DNA of 64,000 nucleotides, taken from positions 17,691,001 to 17,755,000 of the forward strand of contig JAUCBN010000035.1 in the NCBI GenBank assembly GCA_035048815.1. Reading direction: 5' to 3'. This stretch comes from Abelmoschus esculentus (taxonomy: Eukaryota > Streptophyta > Magnoliopsida > Malvales > Malvaceae). The notes below the pieces were generated by a model, which saw only the letters and a list, made by a program, of their open reading frames with translations, made no database searches and was not told the origin of the DNA. Of this stretch, positions 23,934 to 35,010 are shown piece by piece. A program made the translations under genes and the position numbers. How positions within the stretch are numbered: the first letter of the stretch is position 1; the number at the start of each line of letters is the position of its first letter.

Positions 23934-25445
23934 ACTAAAACTACAAAAAAACAAGATATCCATACTCAAATTAACTTAATTTTTCCTTATCCAAGTAACT
24001 TCAATTCCATCACTCCACTCAATGAAATCTCAGAGTTTTCTATTTTAATTTGTCAGAATTTAATCTCCTACTTTATCCAATACCTTGAAATTAATACAGT
24101 TATTAATAAACACGTGAACCTAAACTGAGTTTATCTCATACTTTATTCATTATATATAAAATTTATAAATTTCTTGACAATGATGAGAGACCTAACTATA
24201 TCATTAATAGAGGTACCTTTATCATATTAAAAGGGAAAGCATCAAATACCACTATAATATTTACCAGGGTGATACAAAAGTTTTACCGGAAAAATTATTG
24301 TTTGAAATTGAATGGGAAGGGTTGTAAGGTGGAATAGTTTGAGAAAATTCACAAGGTTCCGCTCCTCTGTCTTCCAGCTTGCTTTTAACCTATTTACGAC
24401 AATCTTGCATTTCAAGCTGTGTACTCCAGCATATTAGAACAGCAGTTGTTGGTTCACTAGTTCTTCAAGAGTAATAGGAATTGCTTACAGTCCAATAGAA
24501 AGTTGCACATTTTTAAAATAATACACCAGTCCAACCCCACTCAAGAGGCAAAGAGAGAGCGAGATAAATGGCAACTGGCATGGTCAAAACAAACATGTCA
24601 TATATACACACCTGAAGTCTCCATATCGGGTGGTCAAAGGGAAGACATAGTTGAATATTCTTGTTATTGCCTACCATTCTTCATTATATTGAACCTCATA
24701 AGGTCCTGGATCAGAGTCAATATCAACAATTTAAAACATCAGTAAAAGCCAGAATTCATGATTCATATATTAGCTTCCAGCAAAGACCAAAGAAAGAACC
24801 TACAAAAAACATTCAAAACTTATGAAAGATACCTGAAAGAACTTGTGCCTCGGAAGGCATATATCAAGTGCAAGAAACTTTGTCACTTGACCACCCTCTT
24901 CATGCTGAACAAGAGCATAGAATTTGCAGTGCAAGTGAGCTGAAACAATAAGATGGTCTAAGTTTTTTCAAGCAGCTAAGCAGCAGGCTTGCTTCCAAGA
25001 GTGCCTTTCTGGATCTAAGAAATATATTTCAACCAACAAGGAACCATAATTGGTCAACAAGAAAACTGAATGAGTTTGTTATGAGATGATGCACCAAAGG
25101 CAGATTGTATGAAAACTGTCATTCCTATACATTTATCAATTCAACCAATGTTTCTTGTAGCGAACAAGTTGTTTCCAGTTCCTATAATCAGTGATGCCAA
25201 GTGGCCAATCATGAGAAAGAAAAAAATCAATTGGTTTCTTCACTTGCATGAACTTGTTAACATCATACTCACAAACATGGGACATAAACCTGATACAATT
25301 TCAGGTGGCCTTTCATGGTGTCCTACTCAAGGTAAAGCTAATTTGTTTCAGTTTCAAAGCTTTCATACTTATGTTATAACAGAGACTCCACCATCCAATA
25401 TCTTCGACTCACTTTTAAATAAACAAAACAATCACCTTTGGAAGC

Positions 25446-25722
25446 TGCAAGGATTGTTTCCCAGTCGACCGTTGGAACCATTTAAATTTCAGTTTCTTTT
25501 AATTAATGTTTTAGCCGTTAACATTAAGTGAAACGGTGCGTTTAAGTTGTCCTTGTCCTTTTCTCTTTTTTGGACTGTTATGAGTGTTTTTAGGGCAGAA
25601 ACACCTCTCGAGGGAGGCATAAAAATTGTGAACCTGTTTTGAGGCTCTGTGAATCAAAGATTGTCTCTTTCCTTTCTCTCTTTTCCTTCCATTATTTTGT
25701 TTGTTTTGTTCGTGATCTTACA
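25446..25722 (+). repeat. Left LTR of gypsy chromovirus
   Basis: 277 bases, TGCAAGGATTG to GTGATCTTACA. It has no indels relative to the right copy. Confidence 0.9.
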
Positions 25723-25754
25723 GAGGTATCAAAGCTTCCAACTTCGGTCCTACC

Positions 25755-27127
25755 ATGGTTGATGGAGTCCTGACTCGAAGTGCGGCCGCTACTCAAGCCG
25801 CCGCCAATGCTGCTGCTGCAAACCAACCTCCACCTGCACTTCCGGCAACACCTGACATTCCAGAATGGAAGCAGGAAACTGACAAAATCAGGTCAGAAAT
25901 AGATGACAAGATTTCTGGGCTACGAACAACTCTTATGAATGATCTCCATAGACTTCTAGAGGTCGCTTTGGGGAAGAAGATCGACGTAGAGTCGAGTTTT
26001 TCTCTACTCCGGGCAGCTCTAGTAATGAGAAGGGAGTCCCAGTGGAAACCATTCCTGACTCTCCTCCCAGGCTTACTGAGGACCCTGTTCCAGTAGATGA
26101 GATTCAGGATCAACCCATGTTGATGGGTCAAGCTTTCCAACCTGTTAACATGGCTTACAAGTTGATATACCCCAGATTCGACGGTTCAGACTTCAAAGGG
26201 TGGATTTCCAAGCTCGAGCAATATTTCGATGCTGAAGGTATACCTGAAGCTTCGAGGATAAGGCTAGTCATGCTTCACCTCGAATGAAAGGCACTGCAAT
26301 GACACCAGTTTCTTATGTGAGGTTCCACAGATTGGGGTTAGTGGACATGGAACCAGTACTTGGATAAGTTACGAGAGAGGTTCGCTCTAGATGGATTTGA
26401 GGATCCCTTTACCGAGCTACTGGCCTTGAAGCAGACAGACATAGTTGAACAGTACTATGATGAGTTCATTAGCCTTGTTAATTAGGTACAATTGCCTGAT
26501 AAATATGTGCTTAGTGTCTTTAAAAATCACTTGCATGTTGAAATTAGCCATTATTTGAGATTGTTAGAACCAAAAACACTAATGGAGGCCTTTAGTATAG
26601 CCAAGAGGTTAGAATGCATATTCTTTCTCTCACAAAAGAAATCTACTGTGCACCCCTCGAAGTCAGCTCCACTTCCAACTTTAAGCATCCCACCTAGACC
26701 TGTTTTGTACCCTAACAGAAGTGCTTATTCTGCAGGCAGTACTTCCAACTCAATGGTTGCATCCAAAACAATCACTCCGAGTGCCTTGAGCCCTAATGTC
26801 AGTAAGAGTGTAGGTACTGCTGGGAATCGAACCCAGAAAGGGAATGAGAAGGCTCTTACACCTGCGGAGATTGATGAAAGGAGGAAGAAAGGGCTTTGTT
26901 TTTGGTGTGCAGCTAAATACTCACCAGGCCATAAATGCCCTCGCACTCAACTGTTCCAAATCTTAGTAGAAGGGGTGGAGGAAGAAGGAGACCCAGAGGA
27001 ATTTGTGGATTGTGAGGAGGTGGTAGAAGGATTATACCCAGAGGAGCAGAAGGGTGAGGGTCCAGTCATCTCTCTTCAGGCTATATGGGGAGCAGAGAAT
27101 GTAAAAACCATGAAGCTCTCGATTTAA
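25755..27127 (+). pseudogene. Gypsy gag, broken
   Basis: ATG at 25755 opens MVDGVLTRSAAATQAAANAA. A frameshift near 26010 moves the reading to the frame carrying PRFDGSDFKGWISKLEQYFD, the retrotransposon gag core. Stops interrupt at 26285-26287 and shortly after (a Trp codon changed to TGA) and at about 26484 (CAG to TAG). The last part, 26492-27127, stays open and carries the zinc knuckle CFWCAAKYSPGHKC. It would have formed the nucleocapsid-like particle. Confidence 0.8.
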
Positions 27128-27685
27128 ATTGGGGAAGTCCCTGGTGTGGCTTTACTCGACTCTGGGAGTACACACAATTTTCTCAACCTATCAATAGCCT
27201 AAAGGGCAGGACTGAGCATGAATAGGCAGCAGAGATTGAAGGTCACTGTGGCTGATGGCAACCAGTTGAGCACATTGGGGGAGTGTAAGTCTGTGATGTG
27301 ACAGGTACACCACTACCAATTCAAGGCAGATTTCCTAATCCTACCTTTAAAAAACTGCGATATGGTCCTTGGAATTCAATGGTTGTCCACCTTGGGCGTC
27401 ATTAAGTGGGACTTTGCTAGAATGGAGATGAGCTTTGATCTAGAAGGATAAGAGGTTAGATTAGAAGGATGTAAACCAGCTCCTCTGACCTTGATGGACT
27501 CAAAGGAGTGTGAGAAGGCTTTAAGGGTTGATGGGAGTCACTTCAATGCTACTTTGCTATATCTCAATGCTCAGCTGAGAATTCCAGAGAGTCAAGGTGA
27601 GTGGTCTAAGGATTTGAAAGCCTTGTTAAAAAGGTTCGAGGATGTTTTTGCTGAACCTAAGGGCTTGCCCCCTAAGAGAGGATAA
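27128..27685 (+). pseudogene. Gypsy aspartic protease region, broken
   Basis: After gag the frame reads VALLDSGSTHNFLNLSIA, an aspartic-protease active site with D-S-G, then a TAA, and later KNCDMVLGIQWLSTLGVIKW, the conserved flap-distal block. TGA and TAA stops interrupt. 27491-27685 is open and links to the polymerase with the segment KRFEDVFAEPKGLPP. Confidence 0.75.
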
Positions 27686-29680
27686 AAGCATAGAATAGTC
27701 TTGAAAGACGAGGGAGTGGTGGTGAAAATGAAGCCCTACAGGTATTCAGCTGCTCAGAAGGATGCCATTGAGAAGATGATCCAGGAAATGATGGAAGCTG
27801 ATATCATTCGCAATAGTAACAGCTCCTTTTCTTCTCCAATAGTGATGGTTAAGAAGAGAGATGAAACCTGGAGAATGTGCATGGACTATAGGAAGTTGAA
27901 TGAACTGACTCTCAAAGATAAGTTTCCCATTCCCCTCATCGAAGAACTACTGGATGAACTAGGAAAAGCTCGGTTTTTCTCCAAACTAGACCTCAGATCA
28001 GGCTACCACGAGATCAGGATATGGGAGAGTGACATCCACAAGACTGCCTTTCGCACTCACGAAGGCCATTATGAATTCCTGGTCATGCCATTTGGCTTGA
28101 CCAATGCGCCTGCAACCTTCCAAAGCCTGATGAACAACATTTTCAAGAGGTGGCTAAGGAGGTCTGTCCTGGTCTTCTTCGATGACATACTGGTATATTC
28201 CTCTAACTGGGATACTCATTTGGTCCAGTTACAAAAGATCCTGCAAGTTTTGAGGGAGCGTCAATTATATTTGAATCTCAGAAAATGTTCCTTTGGAGCC
28301 CAACAAGTTGACTACTTGGGTCATGTAATCTCAGGAGGAACCATTGTTATGGATCAAAGAAAGGTTCAGGGGATCTTAGACTGGCCTTCCCCTAAGAATG
28401 TCAAAGAACTGAAGGGCTTCTTGGGTTTGTCTGGGTACTACAGACGTTTCATACAGAACTATGGTACCTTGTCCAGGCTCTTGCCTAATTTGCTCAAGAA
28501 AGGGGGATGGAGGTGGTCAGGTGAGGAAGAGGTAGTTTTCCAGAACCTGAAGAAACTAGTTTGTTCAGCTCCTGTATTGAGCTTGCCAGATTTTGAAGAA
28601 GAGTTCATAATTGAAGCAGATGCTTCTAAAACTGGTGTGGGAGCAATCCTGATCCAGAGGAACAAACCCCTAGCCTTCTTCAGCAAGGGTCTAGGAGTGA
28701 GGCATCAGGCCCTTTCAGTGTATGAGAAGGAGATGCTGGCAGTCTTGTTAGCTGTAAAAAAATGGTCCAGCTATCTCATTGGCCGAAACTTTAAGATCAG
28801 AACCGACCACCAGAGTTTGAGGTTCCTCACTGAAAACATGGACATCACTCCAGCCCAACAAAAATGGGTCATGAAGATGATGGGGTATGATTTTGAAGTA
28901 TGTTACAAGAAGGGAACCAACAATGTAGTTGCTGATAGCTTATCAAAGATTCCTAGGGAGCAACAATATATGACCATGGCAGCTAGCAGTGTGTCTACAA
29001 ACATCCTTGAGAGGATTGCAGCCACTTGGAGCCAAGATGTTAAACTGAAAGGAATAATTGAAGACTTGAGACAAGGAAAAAGGACCCAAAGAAAGTATAC
29101 TTGGGATGACCACCAACTGTGCAGGAAGGGGAAGCTAGTGGTTAGTGAAGACATGGAGTTGAGGAAGGACCTCTTGGAGTTCTTTCATAGCAGTGCCATT
29201 GGGGGTCACTCAGGGTCACATGATACCACTAGAAGAATAACTAAAAATTTTTATTGGAAGGGACTAAGAAAGGATGTGAAAAGAAAGGTTAGAGAGTGTT
29301 CGACTTGCCAGAAGAACAAAGAGGATCTCATCCATCCTAGGGGCCTCTTGCAACCCCTGCCCATACCAGACAGTGCTTGGTCATCTGTGGGGATAGATTT
29401 TGTGAAGGGCCTTCTAGTATCTAGGAAGAAGGATGTTATTTTGGTGGTCATTGATAGACTGACCAAATATGGCCATTTCCTGGCCTTGAGTCATCCTTTC
29501 ACAGTCAAGGATGTGGCTCAAGTATTTCTGGAGAATGTCTTCAAGCTTTATGGGTTGCCCAGCAACATCATCTGTGATCGAGACAAGGTCTTCATGAGCC
29601 CATTCTGGCAGGAATTATTCAGAGGTTTGGGTGTGAAAATCAACCCTTCCACTGCTTACCATCCACAATCAGATGGTTAA
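27686..29680 (+). CDS. Gypsy reverse transcriptase, RNase H and integrase (open pol segment)
   Basis: This open frame of about 660 codons is the best preserved retroelement coding region in the window. Reverse transcriptase has FSSPIVMVKKRDETWRMCMD, a MPFGLTNAPATFQ block and the catalytic FFDDILVYS. RNase H has EADASKTGVGAIL and later RTDHQSL. Integrase has the zinc-binding H/C residues around FFHSSAIGGHSGSHD and CSTCQKNK and a core with DRDKVFMSPFW. It is bounded by TAA codons at 27683-27685 and 29678-29680, each explicable as CAA to TAA in a continuous polyprotein (the second falls in a TAYHPQSDG(Q)TER motif). The product would synthesise and integrate cDNA in a whole element. Here it lacks a start and end, so activity is unlikely. 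Confidence 0.9.
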   Translation, partial: KHRIVLKDEGVVVKMKPYRYSAAQKDAIEKMIQEMMEADIIRNSNSSFSSPIVMVKKRDETWRMCMDYRKLNELTLKDKFPIPLIEELLDELGKARFFSKLDLRSGYHEIRIWESDIHKTAFRTHEGHYEFLVMPFGLTNAPATFQSLMNNIFKRWLRRSVLVFFDDILVYSSNWDTHLVQLQKILQVLRERQLYLNLRKCSFGAQQVDYLGHVISGGTIVMDQRKVQGILDWPSPKNVKELKGFLGLSGYYRRFIQNYGTLSRLLPNLLKKGGWRWSGEEEVVFQNLKKLVCSAPVLSLPDFEEEFIIEADASKTGVGAILIQRNKPLAFFSKGLGVRHQALSVYEKEMLAVLLAVKKWSSYLIGRNFKIRTDHQSLRFLTENMDITPAQQKWVMKMMGYDFEVCYKKGTNNVVADSLSKIPREQQYMTMAASSVSTNILERIAATWSQDVKLKGIIEDLRQGKRTQRKYTWDDHQLCRKGKLVVSEDMELRKDLLEFFHSSAIGGHSGSHDTTRRITKNFYWKGLRKDVKRKVRECSTCQKNKEDLIHPRGLLQPLPIPDSAWSSVGIDFVKGLLVSRKKDVILVVIDRLTKYGHFLALSHPFTVKDVAQVFLENVFKLYGLPSNIICDRDKVFMSPFWQELFRGLGVKINPSTAYHPQSDG

Positions 29681-30420
29681 ACAGAAAGATTAAATAAGTG
29701 CTTAGAAACTTATTTAAGGTGTATGTTTGGTGAAAGACCGTGTGATGCAATTGGCTACACTTAGCTGAATGGTGGTACAATTCTACCTTCCACTCAGCCA
29801 TCCAAATGTCTCCTTATGAAGCTCTGTATGGTCAGCCCCTCCTACTCATGTTCCTTACATGACAGGTGACTCAAAGGTAGCCTCTGTGGACAGAACTCTT
29901 CAAACTCGAGAAGCTGCCCTTAAAATGTTAAAGTTTCACCTTAAAAGGGCTTAGGACAAAACGAAGCAACAGGCCGACCGGTTGAGAACTGAATGTGAAT
30001 TTGCAGTTGGGGACCTAGTGTACTTGAAGCTCCATCCATATCGACAACAATCCGTGCAACACAGGAGCTGCCAAAAACTGGCACCAAAATGGTTCAGGCC
30101 TTTTTCTATTAAGTCTAGGATAGGGATGGTGGCATATGAGTTGGAGTTGCCCCCAGACTCGAGAGTACATCCTGTCTTCCATGTGTCACAACTCAAGAAG
30201 CATATTGGAAGTGAATTGCACCAGTAGGAACTACCAGTCATCGGTCCAGATGGTGAAATCAGCAATGAGCCTCTAAGGATATTGGATCGACGAGTTGGAA
30301 GGAGAAGAAACAGGGTTGTTACAGAGGTGCTGGTGGAATGGTCCAACTCATTCTCTGAAGACTCCACCTGGGAGATTTTGCATCAGCTGTAGACGCAGTT
30401 CCCCGATTTTCATCCTTGAG
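29681..30420 (+). pseudogene. Integrase C-terminus and chromodomain-like tail, broken
   Basis: 29982-30227 reads KLAPKWFRPFSIKSRIGMVA and HPVFHVSQLKKHIGS. After a TAG, EPLRILDRRVGRRRNRVV and VLVEWSNSFSEDSTWEIL follow, a chromodomain-like module typical of plant chromoviruses that is thought to direct integration to chromatin. Three in-frame nonsense codons (about 29953, 30225 and 30390) are all consistent with CAG to TAG. Confidence 0.75.
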
Positions 30421-30448
30421 GTCAAGGATGATGTGAAGAAGGAGGCTT

Positions 30449-30725
30449 TGCAAGGACTGTTTCCCAGTCGACCATTGGAACCATTTAAATTTCAATTTCT
30501 TTTAATTAATGTTTTAGCCGTTAACATTAAGTGAAACGATGCGTTTAAGTTGTCCTTGTCCTTTTCTCTTTTTTGGACTGTTATGAGTGTTTTTAGGGCA
30601 GAAACACCTCTCGAGGGAGGCATAAAAATTATGAACCTGTTTTAAGGCTCTGTGAATCAGAGATTATCTCTTTCCTTTCTCTCTTTTCCTTCCATTATTT
30701 TGTTTGTTTTGTTTGTGATCTTATA
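30449..30725 (+). repeat. Right LTR of gypsy chromovirus
   Basis: 277 bases, TGCAAGGACTG to GTGATCTTATA. The terminal CA has become TA. It is followed by the GAAGC duplication. Confidence 0.9.
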
Positions 30726-31110
30726 GAAGCACTCTATAATAAAAACAAATAACATGTAAAGAACTTCAACCAACCTCAATGATAGTGACGCGCATTGCAA
30801 AATCCAGAAAGTCCAGCGATACGGATATTACCAAACTTGGAATTTTTCCCTTTCTTTTCTTTATTATTGTTGATCACTCAATCTACTTGGAGTTATTTCA
30901 ATTCATACACTTCACTGCTTTATTCATACCGGAAACAAAAACAGATACTAGAATTCAAACCCTTTAGGTACAGCCAAAAAAGTACAAACTAATTTCACAT
31001 CCTCAATAAAATACAGCAACTGTTCAATGAATTTAGACAAAAGGATTAATCCAACGGTAAGCCCTCAAACTATACATGTTTTCTAAGTCAGGTACTTGAA
31101 CTATAATCTT

Positions 31111-31326
31111 TGAAATCAAGAATGAACGAGGAAATGATGGAGAAGATGATTCTTCCTTTTCATTTACAGAGGCAATGTATTTATACAATTACATAAGAAT
31201 TCTGTAGAAGGAATGAGATTCTTCTTTAAAAACTTTTTCCTCCTAAATGCAGTAACCTCCTTCCTTAGTTTGTTACGCTAGCTGTCAAGGGTTGTTGCTG
31301 AGTTAAGCTGGACCATTCTTTAATAT
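31111..31326 (-). repeat. LTR of copia element (3' copy on the minus strand)
   Basis: Starts TGAAATCAAGAATGAAC and ends CATTCTTTAATAT. It differs from 39509-39723 at about six or seven positions by eye. Confidence 0.85.
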
Positions 31327-31348
31327 TCTCCATGTTTTCTTCTTTTTC

Positions 31349-31708
31349 CTAAGTTGGTTGCTGAAAGTTAAGCACACCGAGTTTCATACGTAGTGTTTGA
31401 AAGTGAAGGACAACATTAGGTTTTGTAAATATATCAGTAAGTTGGCCTTGAGCTGGAACATAGTTAACTTGAAGCGATCCAGTGGTGACTTTCTCTCGGA
31501 TAAAGTGTAGTTCTAGATCCACATGCTTAGTCTTAGTGTGTAATACTGGGTTTGCTTCCATTGAGACAGTATTAGTGTTATCACACCAAATAACTGGTAT
31601 ATGTTGTAATGGAATCATCATATCATGAAGAAGAGCTTGTAGCCAGATTATTTCTAAAGAGGCATCAGCTAAGTTACGGTATTCAGCTTCTGCGGTAGAA
31701 CGAGACAT
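31349..31708 (-). pseudogene. Copia RNase H domain
   Basis: The 119-codon frame reads MSRSTAEAEYRNLADASLEI, then IWCDNTNTVSMEANPVLHTK, the conserved S-R-S-T-A-E-A-E-Y and D-N motifs of copia RNase H. The terminal NYVPAQGQLTDIFTK block is also present. It is intact by itself but separated from the rest by stops. Confidence 0.85.
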
Positions 31709-32064
31709 TACTCACTGCTTCTTGGCACTCCAAGAAATAATATGATTATCCAAGAGAACACAATATCCTGTAGTCGATCGATGATCATCAATATCACTCC
31801 CTCAATCAGCATCAGAAAAACCTGTTAGAACCATGTATGAGGATACAGAAGGTGCAAACCATATGCCATAGTTTAATGTGCCTTTTAAATATTAAAGCAC
31901 CCTTTTAACTGCTTGCCAATGAACATCAGTTGGTGACTGCATTTATTGAGCTGGCTTATTAATAGCAAATGATAAATCGGGTCTAGTGTGGCATAGATAC
32001 TGAAGAGCTCCCACAATACTTTTGTACCCTTGAACATCACTTAAGGGATCACCATCGTGCTTGC

Positions 32065-32754
32065 TCAATTTAGGTAGATGAACATATGAGTAGAAACAGC
32101 ATGTGAATCTAGTAAATTAGTTTTTTGAAGAAGATCAAGTGCATACTGTTTCTGACTTAAGAACAGGCCATTGTTGTACTGTTTCACTTCAACTCCAAGA
32201 AAGTAATGAAGGTGGCCAAAGTCTTTGATTGGGAATTGTGTATGCATCTCATGAACTACCTGTTGTATGTGATTAGAAGAGCTACCAGTGAGTAGTATGT
32301 CATCAACTTATACTACTATATATGTGATATCAGTTCCTACGACATAGACAAATAAGGATGTGTCAGCCTTAGAAGCATGAAACCCAAGAGTAATGAGACA
32401 ACTTGTAAGCTTGAGGAATCAGTTACGAGGAGCCTATCGGAGTCCATAAAGAGCCTTTTTTAGTTTGCAAACTAAGGGAACACCAGCTTCGTTTGTTTGA
32501 ACAAAATCAGGTGGTTGTATATAAACATCTTCAGCCAAATCACCCTTTAAAAAAGCATTGTTGACATCGACTTGTTGAATAAACCATCCTCGAGTGACCA
32601 CAACTAATAGTAACACATTGATAGTAGTGAATCGAACCATCGGGCTAAATGATTCCATAAAATCAAATCCTGGTATTTGTGTAAAGCATTTTGTTACAAG
32701 GCGAGCTTTGAGTTTGTTAAAAGTGCCATCTGAATTATGTTTGATGTGGAACAA
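32065..32754 (-). pseudogene. Copia reverse transcriptase, active site interrupted
   Basis: 32754-32434 encodes KARLVTKCFTQIPGFDFMES and VDVNNAFLKGDLAEDVYIQP, the first half of the reverse transcriptase. Near 32290-32330 the minus strand gives TYIVV, a stop (TAA), then VDDILLTGSS. The catalytic Tyr-Val-Asp-Asp has therefore lost its Tyr codon to TAA. 32247-32065 continues with DFGHLHYFLGVEV. The product cannot be made as a whole. Confidence 0.85.
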
Positions 32755-33106
32755 ACATTTACATCCAATAACTTATTTTCCAGTAGGTAGTGTAACTAGC
32801 TCCCAAGTTGAATTTTCAATCAAGGCATTATATTCTTTCATTACGGCTGCAGCTCAATCTGAATGCTGTAAGGCTTCATGCACAAATGTTGGAGTAAAAC
32901 TGAACTGAACATGACATAGTTTTGGCTTGAAGGTTCTCACCTTCTCGTAATCACAGAATGAGTGTTTCTAACGGGTTGAATCTCTGATTGTAAAGGAACT
33001 ATTGGAGGTGTTGTACCTTCTACTGAAACAGATTGTTTAGAGAAGTTGGTTGGGGTAGTTGCTTCAGCTTCTTGACCACTTGCTTCTTGGAGAGTAGGAA
33101 TTGAGG

Positions 33107-34143
33107 CTATTGATTCAATTTGATAGCAGCTTCAGTTTGTTCAATCGTGACTGCTGGTGTTTCTGGTGGAAGTGGATGTTCGTCATTTGTATGAGGAGTA
33201 TGTATAGGTGGCACAGGAAATGTATCTTTATCAGCAGCATCAGGAATTACTTGTACAGTGGCTGAGTAGTGAGGTGGGATAGGCTCCTTAACCTGTCTAA
33301 CAACAAAGGAAAAAATATGTTCATTAAATACCATACTTCGAGAAATATAGATTCTGCCTTTGTCATCAATACATTGATACCCATGATGTGTTGTCGAGTA
33401 TCTAAGGAAGAGACATTTGGTGGATCGAAAAGCCAATTTATCCTTGGTAAAAGGTCGAATGTATGGATAACATTCACATCCAAATAAGAACTTGAATGGG
33501 TGATTGATTCTCAAGTGTTTTTGTGGGGGAGTCGGTTGATAAGATAAACAACACTTAGAACTGCATATGTCCAGTATTTTATGGGTATAGAAGCTTGATC
33601 AAAGAGAGTGAGAGCAGTCTCGACAATGTGGCGATGCTTGCGCTCAACCACACCATTATGTTGAGATGTGTGTGGGCAAGTAACTCTGTGTTGGATTCCA
33701 CGCTGAGCTAGAAGCTTGGAAATGGGTTGAAATTCACCACCACCATCAGTTTGCAGTACTTTGATGCTGGTATGAAACTGATTTTGCACCATGACATGAA
33801 ATAATGTAAAGGTTGTTTCAGCATCAGATTTGGCTCGAAGTAAATACAACCAGCAATAACGTGAGTGCAAATCAACAAAGGAAATATAACATCTATAGGC
33901 ATTTGAAGTAACAGAGGTTGGTCCCCAAACATCAACTTCAACAAGTTCAAAGGGAGAGTTATACACTGTACTCAAAGCTTTAAAAGGAAGAACGCAACTT
34001 TTTCCTAATTGACAGGCAGTACATAAGGTAGTAGTGTCTATAGGTACTTGTTCATTTAAAGCTATATTAAACACATCTCGAGAGGGATGGGCTAATCGTT
34101 GATGCCATAACCAGTAAGACGTAGTAGGATTGGTTGTAGCCAT
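33107..34143 (-). pseudogene. Copia integrase
   Basis: 34143-33511 carries WHQRLAHPSRDVFNIALNEQ with the His/Cys zinc site, ELVEVDVWGP, LQTDGGGEFQ and the HNGVVERKHRHIVETAL segment, so the catalytic Asp, Asp, Glu residues are visible. 33514-33107 continues in a second frame with FKFLFGCECYPYIRPFTKDK and TKCLFLRYSTTHHGYQCID. A single frame change divides them. Confidence 0.85.
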
Positions 34144-34155
34144 GCATGCTACAGC

Positions 34156-34602
34156 CTATTGAGATTCTGAACATCCAGTAAAGGAGTAGAGTCCATCAAC
34201 TTGTGTGCCATGCAAGACTGTGATAATTGTTCTTTCATCCTTCACACAACAATAAGTGGCACAAAATTCCAAATACACATCATTATCAGTGGTGAATTTA
34301 GAGACTGATAGAAGGTTTTGCGTAATCTTTGGCACATTTAATATGTGAGACATATGTAGATTTCGAGTAGGAATACCAAATGCTCCATGACTTATATAAG
34401 AAATAGAAAGTGTTGAGCCATCACCTATATGGACCTTGCCCTTACTAGAGTAGTGGGTGAAGGATGAAGTAATCGGAGGTGAGCTAGTTACATGGTGCGT
34501 TGCACCAGAGTCGAGAAACCAAGTGATGGTGTTGAGATCAAGAATTGTTACCATGAGTGTAATGACTTGATGATTGTCTGATTCAAGTGCTGGTGCAGCC
34601 AA
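34156..34602 (-). pseudogene. Copia protease region
   Basis: The 148-codon frame contains NTITWFLDSGATHHVTSSPP with the aspartic-protease D-S-G-A motif, then LLSVSKFTTDNDVYLEF, typical of copia polyproteins. Upstream (35009-34548) is the gag zinc-knuckle area, where Cys-x-x-Cys is partly altered (YQVYGKLGHLADRCWHRF). Confidence 0.8.
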
Positions 34603-35010
34603 CTCAGGAGCAACTGTTGTGACAAATGGTTCATAATGTAAGTCAGACCCTTCTGGTACAAAACATGCATTTGCGTGATCGGTTGAGGTGTTGGTGGTTG
34701 AAAGGAGGTGCTCTTGTAGTTTCTATTGAATCGGTGCCAGCAGCGATCAGCCAAGTGCCCTAATTTGCCATAGACTTGGTATTGATGTCGAGGGCGTCTT
34801 CTAAATCTTCCACCAGTAAAATGAATATCTACACATCGACGAGTATCATAATGTGGAGATGAGTTATAAGTGAACTGAGTGTTATGAACTCCGATCGGCA
34901 TACTTAGTGGATCAGTGACAAATGTTTTATATCGAATATATTTTCTTGTTAATTCGCTTCTTTCTGAAAAGTATTTCTGCTGATTTAGTTCCATTCTGCT
35001 CATTTTCAAT

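Larger units (their letters stand above)
25446..30725 (+). mobile_element. Nearly full-length Ty3/gypsy chromovirus (Reina-like size)
   Basis: The two 277-base LTRs (25446-25722 and 30449-30725) begin TGCAAGGA and end CTTACA or CTTATA. They are flanked by the exact 5-base duplication GAAGC (25441-25445 and 30726-30730). A decayed initiator-methionine primer site (GAGGTATCAAAGC) follows the left LTR. Gag, protease, reverse transcriptase, RNase H, integrase and a chromodomain-like tail follow in gypsy order within 5.3 kb. The LTRs differ at about ten positions by eye, all transitions. Premature stops are mostly C-to-T or G-to-A. The short LTRs and the EPLRILDRR tail suggest a Reina-type chromovirus. 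Confidence 0.92.
24254..30841 (-). pseudogene. Lariat debranching enzyme (DBR1) pseudogene, split by a gypsy insertion
   Basis: Minus-strand exon relics run in DBR1 order. 30841-30775 has KFGNIRIAGLSGFCNARHYH then a stop. 25322-25146 has EYDVNKFMQVKKPIDFFLSH, then DWPLGITDYRNWKQLVRYK. 25014-24833 has IQKGTLGSKPAA, then EEGGQVTKFLALDICLP. 24730-24610 has IVDIDSDPGPYEVQY and a TAG. 24420-24254 has KSKLEDRGAEPCEFSQTIPP. DBR1 hydrolyses the 2'-5' bond of intron lariats. The SHDWP segment of the metallophosphatase region is still readable. Several stop codons, frameshifts, and an acceptor changed from AG to AA before 24730 show it is dead. The N-terminal exons are absent from the window. The gypsy element at 25446-30725 lies in an intron. 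Confidence 0.85.
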
